Assembly: GCA_039933015.1 (NCBI GenBank)
Contig: JBDTOX010000003.1
Coordinates: 1-9,787 of the forward strand
Direction of reading: 5' to 3'
From: JBDTOX01 sp039933015
GTDB lineage: Bacteria; Pseudomonadota; Gammaproteobacteria; Burkholderiales; Methylophilaceae
DNA length: 9,787 bases
This document shows, one piece after another, positions 1 through 7,900 of the stretch. Every line of letters begins with the position of its first letter. Within the stretch, counting starts at the first letter, position 1. The translations under genes and the position numbers were made by a program. The notes beneath the pieces were generated by a model, which saw only the letters and a program-made list of their open reading frames with translations, was not told the origin of the DNA and did not search any database.

Positions 1-1765
1 TATCGCTGTAGCCTGGCGCGACATATAGCTGAGTGAATTCAGCGCTCGCTTTATCACCTTCGATATTGACTTTGATATTTCTCAGTGTAATTTTAATTTT
101 ACGAGGACCGGACAAGCGTTCTTTACGCTGTGCCAACCAGGCCTCCCTGCTCTGCTCATTCTCTGGCACAAATTTGTCAGCATAAAAATTAATATACGCT
201 TCAAAATTCTTCTGCTCCCAAGCACTTGCCCAATCTTGCACGTGCGCAGTCACAGCATCGCTCTCACCAGACTTGACACCAGAGGCAGTTTGCAGCGTTG
301 GCACACTAGAGGTTGGTGCAGCAGGCTGCGCGGAAAGCGAGGGTAGTATTTCGCTCAAGGGCTTGGCTTTAGCCACAAGATCAAGCTTGTCAGTCTTGAG
401 CATAGCAGGTGTCACAGCCTGACAAATATTCTGTGCATCCATATAGTCAGGCCGGTCAATCTCGGGCAAATCTACTCTTAGCACACCCAGTTTGTTTAGC
501 AACTCGCCTTGACCGGCATAAGTACGTGCATATGCAATGTAGAGATCGCTCTCCGTAACTGTGTAGGTGCGCCTGGCCTGGAAATACTCATTTTCAGTAT
601 CCAACAAATCCAGCAATGTACGTTGACCAATATCGAACTGCCGGCGATAAGCCTCGCGCGCTTTTTCAATCGACAATTGATGCTGGTCACGATAACCCAA
701 CTGCTCCTTAAGGCTCTCAACGTCGTTATAGGCAATTACGACTAACTGGCGCGTATCTACACATGATTTATCGCGCAAATCTTGCGTGGAATTAAGTTTT
801 TCTGCGGTTTGATTGATCAAGGCACGGTCAGCTAAACCATTAAATAAATTGAAGCTCAAGGTCAACTGCACTACATCTGCAGCTGCAATGCTATTAGTTC
901 CATCAGAGCTAGTGCTCAGGTTTTTTGTTGCCTGAATATCCAGCCTTGGCATGTACTTGGCCTGCTTATTTTTCACTTCCTGTTGCGTTGCTACGATGTT
1001 CTCAATCGTAGACAATAAATCCGGGTTTTGTCGGTATGCAAGCTGCAAAGCTTCTGCTGCGGTTGGGGAAACACCTGCCTTATAAAAATTCACTTCTTGC
1101 AGAGTATCGGGGGGCAGCTCGCCAACCAACCTCTGATAACGGGCAGTAACGTCATGCAGATTAGTGGTTTCTGTCAGCAAATTAGCTTCGGCCAATGCTA
1201 ACCGACCACTGGCCTGCTCAAGGTCAACGCGCCGCCCTACCCCCGCACCCACGCGCTCCTGAATGCGATCAAAAAGCTGCTTATGAGTTACATAGTTGTC
1301 TTGCGCATATACGACCAATTGGCGATAGCGTTGCAGATCAATATAGGCACGAACCACGTCCAGCGCCGTATTTTGCATAGTACTCAATAATTCATAATAA
1401 CGAACATGAGCAGCGTGCCCTAAGCGCCTCACTTCTCCGCTTGTCGCAAAGCCATCAAATAATAGCTGGCGCAATATGAGCTGAGTTTGTCTTTCAGGGA
1501 TATTGGTATTGCCAATATTGGGCCCTATATTTTCTTGCTTACGATAGCTAGAAGTAATATCTGCACGTGGCAGCAAAGCGCCTCGCGCCACGCCTTGTTC
1601 TTGTTCAGCGGATAGAAAAATATGATAACGCGCTTGTACTTCAGGATTAGAAGTAACGGCTTTTTCTACTATCTCTTGAAGGTTTGGGGACGCGTCAGCT
1701 TGAGCTACGGATAAGTTGACACATATGGCAGCGATCACCATAACAATCTGATAAAAGAATTTCAT
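1..1765 (-). CDS. lapE: TolC/LapE-like type I secretion outer-membrane channel with C-terminal NTF2-like domain (3' partial)
   Basis: A continuous reading frame of 588 codons runs from the ATG at 1765 to the left window edge, so the C-terminus is missing. Residues 1-23 look like a signal peptide (MKFFYQIVMVIAAICVNLSVAQA), with mature protein starting near DASPNLQEIV. Two outer-membrane efflux (OEP) repeats follow, roughly residues 28-235 and 245-450. The second ends in the typical TolC-family stretch FDIGQRTLLDLLDTENEYFQ (about nt 580-640). A low-complexity Ala/Pro/Ser linker leads to residues about 505-588, which read as an NTF2/SnoaL-like fold (WASAWEQKNFEAYINFYADKF, then REAWLAQRKERL). This type of domain is also seen at the C-terminus of some L,D-transpeptidases. 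By family, the trimer forms the exit duct for the adhesin encoded at 4965-9787. It is divergent from lapG, and its Shine-Dalgarno is weak (AGG 12 nt upstream of ATG). The TolC assignment is strong; the lapE symbol rests on context. Confidence 0.9.
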   Translation of the reverse strand, partial: MKFFYQIVMVIAAICVNLSVAQADASPNLQEIVEKAVTSNPEVQARYHIFLSAEQEQGVARGALLPRADITSSYRKQENIGPNIGNTNIPERQTQLILRQLLFDGFATSGEVRRLGHAAHVRYYELLSTMQNTALDVVRAYIDLQRYRQLVVYAQDNYVTHKQLFDRIQERVGAGVGRRVDLEQASGRLALAEANLLTETTNLHDVTARYQRLVGELPPDTLQEVNFYKAGVSPTAAEALQLAYRQNPDLLSTIENIVATQQEVKNKQAKYMPRLDIQATKNLSTSSDGTNSIAAADVVQLTLSFNLFNGLADRALINQTAEKLNSTQDLRDKSCVDTRQLVVIAYNDVESLKEQLGYRDQHQLSIEKAREAYRRQFDIGQRTLLDLLDTENEYFQARRTYTVTESDLYIAYARTYAGQGELLNKLGVLRVDLPEIDRPDYMDAQNICQAVTPAMLKTDKLDLVAKAKPLSEILPSLSAQPAAPTSSVPTLQTASGVKSGESDAVTAHVQDWASAWEQKNFEAYINFYADKFVPENEQSREAWLAQRKERLSGPRKIKITLRNIKVNIEGDKASAEFTQLYVAPGYSD

Positions 1766-1979
1766 AGTTTTGACAAGCCTGCACTATCCATTAATTATTT
1801 TTGCGTTATTTCTACAGTAGATTATTATATTCCTGCAGTAATCTATTATATTTATACATAATTTTATAATAATCATACAGCATATACACCCATTTAGACC
1901 ACCCCAAGACCAGCAATTACCATGCCAAAGCAGGCTTGGGTGCTCATTAGGAACTGCCATTTCGCTTTTAAATACCTCA
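1766..1979. promoter_or_regulatory. Divergent intergenic region between lapE and lapG
   Basis: This 214-nt non-coding stretch is strongly AT-rich between about 1790 and 1880 and must hold the promoters for the two divergent units. Minus-strand TATAAT hexamers lie at 1829-1824 and 1850-1845, facing lapE, and a plus-strand TATAAT lies at 1865-1870, facing lapG. None has a convincing -35 hexamer at 16-18 bp, so they may be activator-dependent or chance matches in AT-rich DNA. A 6-bp inverted repeat (CCCAAG 1903-1908, CTTGGG 1935-1940, 26-nt loop) could form a weak hairpin in the lapG leader. Exact promoter positions are not established by the sequence. Confidence 0.45.
1812..1852. repeat. Pair of 20-bp imperfect direct repeats, possible operator
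   Basis: The segments 1812-1831 and 1833-1852 match at 16 of 20 positions (shared CT-CAGTA and TATTATATT blocks), with start points 21 bp apart, about two helical turns. The same stretch contains a perfect 7-bp inverted repeat, TAGATTA (1818-1824) and TAATCTA (1839-1845), separated by 14 bp. Each direct repeat carries one minus-strand TATAAT. The arrangement could be a tandem regulator-binding site over the lapE promoter, or a slippage duplication in AT-rich DNA. Confidence 0.4.
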
Positions 1980-2663
1980 TTGACACCCATTAAAGACGCC
2001 TTCTGGACGATTCTTTCAGGCCTGTTAGTGAGCTTGGTGATCTATCACACGGGTATTGCTGCTACCGATTTCAACAAATTAAGTAATCTCGCCAATCAAC
2101 GCTATGGCGAACGCGCACGCGCGACTATTTTAGAGTTACAGACAACTGTCAACGAATTAAAATCAGCTTCAGAGCTAGACAAATTAAAAGCCATTAATGC
2201 TTTTGTTAATCGGAAAATCAGATTCTTTGATGAGGATATCAATATCTGGGGGGTGGCAGATTATTGGGCCACACCATTAGAATCTTTAGGCAAGGAGCGC
2301 GGCGATTGTGAAGATTTCAGCATTGCCAAATACATCTTTCTTAAAGAACTCAACATTCCTGATGAACGCTTAAAACTTACTTATGTGCGAGCCCAGATTG
2401 GCGGGCCATACAGCAAGATTTTTCAGGCGCATATGGTATTAACCTACTACGCATCGCCTTCTGCTGAACCTCTTGTTCTGGATAATCTGATCCCTGATAT
2501 CCGCCAGGCGTCTCGCCGCAAGGATTTAACTCCTATTTTTAGTTTCAACAGTGAAGGCCTCTGGATAGGTACAGCTAACGCCGCATCCAAAGGCGATCCC
2601 TCCTCCCACCTTTCGCGCTGGCGGGATGTGCTTGCGCGTATCCAAGCGGATGGAATTGAATAA
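1980..2663 (+). CDS. lapG: LapG-like periplasmic transglutaminase-like cysteine protease
   Basis: This is a 227-residue protein of the bacterial transglutaminase-like cysteine proteinase (LapG, DUF920) family, near the usual family length. Residues 1-28 form a likely signal peptide (Lys5, then hydrophobic WTILSGLLVSLVIYHTGIAA). The catalytic triad is visible as Cys110 in ERGDCEDFS, His151 in QAHMVLTYY and Asp168 in LVLDNLIP. Asp109 and Glu111 flank the Cys, as in the calcium-dependent LapG enzymes. By family it cleaves the N-terminal retention module of the adhesin in the periplasm and is held inactive by LapD, encoded 18 nt downstream in the same operon. The start is uncertain. No in-frame ATG exists upstream of the mature protein, and TTG at 1980 gives a good signal peptide but has no Shine-Dalgarno. 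An in-frame ATT at 1959 lies 6 nt after an AGGA (1949-1952) and would add seven residues. Confidence 0.95.
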   Translation: MTPIKDAFWTILSGLLVSLVIYHTGIAATDFNKLSNLANQRYGERARATILELQTTVNELKSASELDKLKAINAFVNRKIRFFDEDINIWGVADYWATPLESLGKERGDCEDFSIAKYIFLKELNIPDERLKLTYVRAQIGGPYSKIFQAHMVLTYYASPSAEPLVLDNLIPDIRQASRRKDLTPIFSFNSEGLWIGTANAASKGDPSSHLSRWRDVLARIQADGIE

Positions 2664-2670
2664 CTTGAGC

Positions 2671-2675
2671 AAGGA
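2671..2675 (+). promoter_or_regulatory. Ribosome binding site of lapD
   Basis: AAGGA lies 6 nt before the ATG at 2682 and 8 nt after the lapG stop codon. It fixes the lapD start and supports translation from a shared lapG-lapD transcript. Confidence 0.75.
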
Positions 2676-2681
2676 ATCAAT

Positions 2682-4598
2682 ATGTCATTAATCAAACAAC
2701 TATGGCTGGCTATCGTCATTATTATGGTCTTAGCGTTTGGCGGAAACTTTGTTGTCAGCACCATCTCCAGCAAGAATTATCTGGAGCAGCAACTGCAAAT
2801 GAAAAATATCGACAATGCAGCATCGCTAGCGCTTTCCATCTCCCAAATGGCAAAAGACCCGGTCAATATTGATCTCATGTTATCGGCGCAATTTGATACT
2901 GGTCATTACCAATACATAGGCCTGACCGATCCCAATGGCGTAGTCATCAGCGAACGTAAAAGCAATGTAATAAAAACCCATATCCCTGCCTGGTTTACAA
3001 CCTTAATTCCCATTCATGTACCAGCGGGAGTAGCCCAGGTACAAAATGGCTGGTCGCAATACGGTACGCTTAAGCTTGAAAGTCATTCAGGCTTTGCCTA
3101 CCAGGAACTATGGAATGGCACTTTGCTTATGTTGTTGTGGAGTGTAGTGATGGGCATTATTAGCGGCTATCTGGGCACACTGGCACTGCGCGCGATCATA
3201 CGTCCGCTTAATGATGTCGTTAAGCAGGCCGAAGCTATTGGCGAGCGTCGTTTTATCAGCATTGAAGAGCCCCAGACCCGCGAGTTCAAATCCGTAGTTA
3301 ATGCAATGAACCGCCTTTCCAACCGGATCAAAAAAATGCTGCAAGATGAATCCAAGCGCCTGGAACAGGTACGTTTAGAAGCTAACTATGACCCTGTTTC
3401 CGGCTTGATGAACCGCGACTATTTCTTCAGCCGCGCTGATGCCTATATAGCCAATGAAGAGAGCTTCACTGAAGGCGTATTAGTCATTTCCCATTTATCC
3501 CAACTGGCTGAAATAGACAAAATACTCGGCCACCAAGCAACGGATGCCTTGCTAAAAAGACTGGGTGATACACTTGAGGACCTCTGTAAAACCTCGCCAT
3601 CATTACTGGCTGGGCGCTTGAGCGGCACTGATTTTGCTGTTTTTTCGGGCCATTCCGTAGATAGCTATAATCTTGCTAGCCAAGTTAAAGGTGTATTGAT
3701 AAAAGCCGCCGGCCTACAGCAAGTTATTCCCAATCCGAGCTTGTCTACTGTCGCGAGCAAAATCAGCAAGTCGGACTCTATGGAAGTTCAGGTAAAACTG
3801 ATCGTGAATATCATGGCAGATATTGGCAAAAATAAAGCCGACACGCTGCATGTTATTGGCCAGGATGATATTGCCAAGCAGCAGGACAACGATGAAAACG
3901 AATGGCGCTCGCTGCTGATATCGGCATTGGATGCCAAGCGACTTAAACTCGCGTTCTACCCAGTCGTCAATCACAAAGGCGAATTGATTCATCAAGAAAG
4001 TCCAGTACGCCTGCAATTACATCCTGGGGCAGCTTGGCTATCCGCCGGTGAATTTATTTCCTGGGCTATCCGGCTTGATTTAATGACACGGGTAGATGAC
4101 CTCGTCATAGAGACAGCTCTACAGGAACTTGGCAAAGGGGGTGAGCCTATTGGCCTGAACGTATCCACCCGCGCTATATGTAATGCGGATTTTGTAAATC
4201 GCATGAGCCTATTAATCAAGCAAAATGCCGCTTATGCAGATCGGCTATGGCTTGAAGTCCCTGAACAAGGCGCATTCGAACACTTGGCAGAATTCCGTAG
4301 ATTCTGCACCCTGCTCAAGCCATTAGGCTGCAAAATTGGTATCGAGCACGTGGGTGCGCAAGTTTCACGCTTAGGCGAGCTTCATGATCTTGGCCTGGAT
4401 TACATCAAGATTGATGTGTCCGTTATTCGAGGAATTGACAGCAATACCGGAAATAAAGCTTTTCTGAGAGGCTTATGCCTGATCGCTCATACGATAGGTT
4501 TAATGGCGATTGCAGAAGGCGTGCAAACGGATAGCGAGATATTATGCCTATCGGATCTGGGCATTGATGCAATGACCGGCCCTGGTATTAAACACTAG
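2682..4598 (+). CDS. lapD: LapD-like c-di-GMP receptor with degenerate GGDEF and EAL domains
   Basis: This 638-residue inner-membrane protein has TM1 at about residues 7-27, a periplasmic LapD/MoxY-type domain (about 28-144), TM2 (about 146-168), a HAMP domain (about 169-222), a GGDEF domain (about 235-395) and an EAL domain (about 408-638). The GGDEF signature is reduced to SGTDF (314-318), and no RxxD inhibitory site is evident. The EAL signature reads ESP (439-441) and the DDFGTG loop reads EHVGAQ, so it should bind but not turn over c-di-GMP. Trp124 sits in the periplasmic motif NGWSQYGTL, matching the tryptophan loop by which LapD captures LapG. By family, c-di-GMP binding to the EAL domain drives LapG sequestration and keeps the adhesin on the cell. 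It follows lapG by 18 nt. Its last 11 bp overlap the convergent gene at 4588-4926. Confidence 0.96.
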   Translation: MSLIKQLWLAIVIIMVLAFGGNFVVSTISSKNYLEQQLQMKNIDNAASLALSISQMAKDPVNIDLMLSAQFDTGHYQYIGLTDPNGVVISERKSNVIKTHIPAWFTTLIPIHVPAGVAQVQNGWSQYGTLKLESHSGFAYQELWNGTLLMLLWSVVMGIISGYLGTLALRAIIRPLNDVVKQAEAIGERRFISIEEPQTREFKSVVNAMNRLSNRIKKMLQDESKRLEQVRLEANYDPVSGLMNRDYFFSRADAYIANEESFTEGVLVISHLSQLAEIDKILGHQATDALLKRLGDTLEDLCKTSPSLLAGRLSGTDFAVFSGHSVDSYNLASQVKGVLIKAAGLQQVIPNPSLSTVASKISKSDSMEVQVKLIVNIMADIGKNKADTLHVIGQDDIAKQQDNDENEWRSLLISALDAKRLKLAFYPVVNHKGELIHQESPVRLQLHPGAAWLSAGEFISWAIRLDLMTRVDDLVIETALQELGKGGEPIGLNVSTRAICNADFVNRMSLLIKQNAAYADRLWLEVPEQGAFEHLAEFRRFCTLLKPLGCKIGIEHVGAQVSRLGELHDLGLDYIKIDVSVIRGIDSNTGNKAFLRGLCLIAHTIGLMAIAEGVQTDSEILCLSDLGIDAMTGPGIKH

Positions 4599-4926
4599 GA
4601 ATAGGATATGGGTCTTCGTCAATGATGTCTAAAATCTGGCTCTGCTGCCGCAAGGTTTGGCGATAGATCAAGCGTTTTTGTGCGGCACTGGGGAAATCCG
4701 TAAAACGAATGACGTCACGCTCAATCAATAACGAGATCAGGTCTTCCAGAACACGCGCAAGGTGAATATCACTTTCACGAAACGGATCCTGCTCAGCAAG
4801 GGCCGCTTCGAGAAAATCAATATAATCCTGCGAGCTGCCATCCACGAACTCCCAGCCCTCTAAATCAATTTCACTCGGGCTGGCAGCCTTGATCTTGCCA
4901 TCACTGCCTCTCATTACATATGGCAT
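4588..4926 (-). CDS. Conserved small protein of unknown function, adhesin-linked ('tryptophan synthase beta-like' misnomer)
   Basis: This is a 112-residue soluble, acidic protein with no signal peptide or membrane segment. It begins MPYVMRGSDGKIKAAS, a short hairpin-like opening. A region rich in acidic and aromatic residues follows (GWEFVDGSSQDYIDFLEAAL), then a mostly helical segment with VLEDLISLLIERDVIRFTDF (about residues 59-78) and AAQKRLIYRQTLR. I recall relatives with the VLEDLI-LLI-RGVIRFTDLP core, annotated as 'tryptophan synthase subunit beta-like', but nothing here resembles the PLP-binding TrpB enzyme. It follows the adhesin gene on the same strand after 38 nt without a visible terminator, so it is probably co-transcribed. 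The gene order suggests an accessory role in adhesin production or control, but no function can be read from the sequence. Confidence 0.85.
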   Translation of the reverse strand: MPYVMRGSDGKIKAASPSEIDLEGWEFVDGSSQDYIDFLEAALAEQDPFRESDIHLARVLEDLISLLIERDVIRFTDFPSAAQKRLIYRQTLRQQSQILDIIDEDPYPIPSV

Positions 4927-4932
4927 TTAAAA

Positions 4933-4937
4933 CCCCT
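4933..4937 (-). promoter_or_regulatory. Ribosome binding site of the 112-aa gene
   Basis: On the minus strand AGGGG lies 6 nt before the ATG at 4926. The strong site supports this start over the internal ATG four codons later and supports the gene being real. Confidence 0.65.
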
Positions 4938-4964
4938 ATGGCAGATTGCGCTATGCATCATTAA

Positions 4965-7900
4965 TTAATCTGTAATTAGTTTATTCTTGGTGAGCATATC
5001 AGCAACAATCTGCTGATCGTTAGTGTATGAACCAACCAAATCAACGCCAGTCAATGTGATGGTTTGCACATCTTTCGCGCTATTGAAGCCAGCAGCAAAT
5101 TCGCCAACGCTACTGATATGCACAATGGTATCCGCGCCTGATTTCTCGAAGTGTAGATAACTGGCTAGATTGCCTGGATCAACACCAAGGTGGCTCTCGC
5201 CTGACAGGATATCTCTGAAATCAAGCACATCTCCACCTAGCGATACAGGTGCCGCATCAAAATCAGTGATGGTATCTTTTGCTGGCGCACCCGTTATGCC
5301 TTTATCTGCCAACTCCCACTTGAACACGTCAACGCCTGCGCCGCCAGTCAGGGTGTCGTTACCAGCCCCGCCAATGAGGATATCATTTCCAGCCCCGCCA
5401 ATGAGTATGTCATTTCCAGCCCCGCCAAAGAGCTTGTCATTACCATCACCGCCAAGCAAGGTGTCATTGCCAGCTTCACCATAAAGCTCATCATCGCCTG
5501 TGCCGCCAATGATCAAGTCATCACCATCACCGCCATAGAGCTGATCATCATCCGCGCCGCCATCAATGGTATCGTTGCCTGCGCCGCCTTTGATAATATC
5601 AAAGCCTGCGCCGCCACTTAAGCTGTCATTGCCATCGCCACCAGTAATAAACTCATTTCTCGCCGTACCGATGATGGTGTCATCACCTGAGGTGCCGGCT
5701 ATTTCGTCTCTTATAAAGTTAAGTCTGAGAGTGGCTGAAGATGTATCACCATCGGCGTCAGTCAGTGTATAAGTAATGATTTCAGGTGCAGGCGCTAACG
5801 TAACTACGGTCGAGTCGTTATCCAGAATAGTGGCTACGCCGCCGACCGATGCATTACCAGCTTGAAAACTATCGCCCGCTGTGCGCGCTACGGTTAAACT
5901 GAAATACTCAGTAGATTCAATAACAATATCATCGACTGTCACCACCCTCGCCAAGAAGCCATTAGAACCGGCTGTCGCAGTAAATGCGGCGGTGTAATTT
6001 ATCCATGTAGTGCCGTTATTGAGTGAATACTGCAAATTGGCACCGGTGTTGAGATAATCAGCCCCCAGCGTTGCATTATTAGGGGCGCCAAGGGCATTAC
6101 CCAGGGCAAGCGTAAAAGTTGTAGCTGCCGCGAGGTTTTGATTGACCCCGGCAGCATTTTTATAGTTAACATTAAATTGAGCAGTTTGACCCTCGGTGAC
6201 GACGGGGTTGCTTACATTAATGTAAGCCCTCGTGGTGTCGTCATCTATGATGGTAGCAATACCCACGTTATCTACAATAACTGCATTGGTTGCGCTGACC
6301 AGATTCAGGTTGAAGTTTTCAAGGCTATTTTCTGCCGTTGCGTCATTAGTGATATTTACGACGATGGTTTTGGTTGTTTCCCCCGGGAGGAAGGTCACTG
6401 TGGCATTGCTGACAGCAGTGTAATCACCTGGGCTAACTGCCCTAGTAAGATTCGATGTGTTGTAAGTAACTGTTACCACTTGTGAGCTTGCTTCAGACAA
6501 GCTAATGGTAAATATCGCCTGCGCGCCAGCACCTTCAGTCACGATGACATCGTTCACCGAAACTGTTGTATCCACAATGCTTGCGTAAGTCACACTTGAA
6601 ATGCTGCCGTAGGCACCTGCGTAAGACCCCACCCCGCCTGAGTCAATCACAATTTGACCGATACCCGTATAATTTGCTGGGATAGTTACAGTGCCAGATG
6701 CGTTGCTTGCAAACTGACCAATAAGATCGCCGTGTATATCGTAAATCTTGTAATTAAATGCATCCGTATCGGTTCCGCCAGTCATGTTGGAATTGCCCAC
6801 GACTACAGATACCCCTTGCACGCCGTGCGGATGAATACTGGTATCAAAGCGAATCACCAGGCTTTCCAAACTATCGACACGTGTATTTGATGTATTGCCA
6901 GTAACACCCACACCGGAACTGCCCGGTGTAACAGTAGCGCTGCCCTCAGCAACGCTGGTTCTTGCAATACCTGCCAAGGTCATCCCGGCATTTGCAGCTG
7001 TTGTAACCAATGCAACGCTGGTCAGCGAATAGGCTGTCGCAGGCTGTACTAAGTTAGGGGTCAGGTATGCATCAGGCGGCGTGTATTTATAATAGCCTTC
7101 CGAGTTGAAGACCAGTGAAGCGCCTCCCGATGTCGCCGTCCAGGTCAAGGTTTTAACGCCCCCTGCTGATGTGATTGAATAAGAACCTCCTGCGGCAGAT
7201 GCTGAGCCAACAGGTACAGTTAAATCAAAGGTAGTGCCCTTAAATACAATTGAGCTCACTTTGGCATTATCTACGGTGTTATCTTCACCCGAGCGGTTAG
7301 CGCTAAATGTAGTCAATTGAAGGTTATTACCGCCATCGGTGCCGATGCCAGAAATCACATTGCCTTCCAAAAAGGTATCGTTACCACGAAGACTATCAAC
7401 ATCATTGTTAGCCTGAGGTTTGCCATCAACAATCATGATGGTTTGTTTGCCGCTTACGGTGTCGCCATCATTATCGGTTGCAACAAAACTGATATCAAAT
7501 TGTTGACCTTCAACTGCAAAACCTGCCGTCTGGTATGAATATTCACCCGTTGTAAAATTAAATATCAAGATGCCAGTGGTAAAGCCCTTGCCTGCATTTA
7601 ATGTAAGTAAATCACCGGTTTGCGGGAATCCGGTTGCGGGGAAAGGCCCTACAACGCTAATCTGATTGGTGCCTGGGTTATAAATGAAAGTGACATCAGT
7701 ATCCGGGATACCGTCGGCATTGGTATCAAGCCGCATGATGAGGCTGCTGATATAGCCACCATCCGCCCCTAAATTGAGGCTAGAAGAAGCAGCAGAGCCT
7801 GTTACAGAGCCACCAAAAGCGGTAGGTACAGTGGCTAGCAATACAGCATCCAGCTTGCTGACATCGGTCACAATAATCGCAGCATCTTTCACCCCATTCA

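Noticed and set aside
1784..1990. 68-codon minus-strand reading frame between lapE and lapG
   Set aside because: It lies across the AT-rich regulatory region and the lapG start, has an Ile/Asn/Cys-rich composition typical of chance translation, and has no recognisable domain.
2682..4598. Active diguanylate cyclase or phosphodiesterase
   Set aside because: Both active-site signatures are degenerate and the periplasmic Trp loop and lapG neighbour fit a LapD receptor instead.
4588..4926. Tryptophan synthase beta subunit
   Set aside because: The protein is only 112 residues long and lacks the PLP-binding lysine motif and glycine-rich loop of TrpB; the name is an inherited annotation error.
5319..5696. 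CRISPR-like array suggested by regular short repeats
   Set aside because: The 27-bp periodicity is in frame, has no spacers and encodes RTX nonapeptides.
5170..5772. Plus-strand frames rich in Pro, Ser and Leu opposite the RTX array
   Set aside because: The periodic PAPP pattern is the antisense reading of the Gly-Gly-Ala-Gly nonapeptides and does not indicate a real proline-rich gene.
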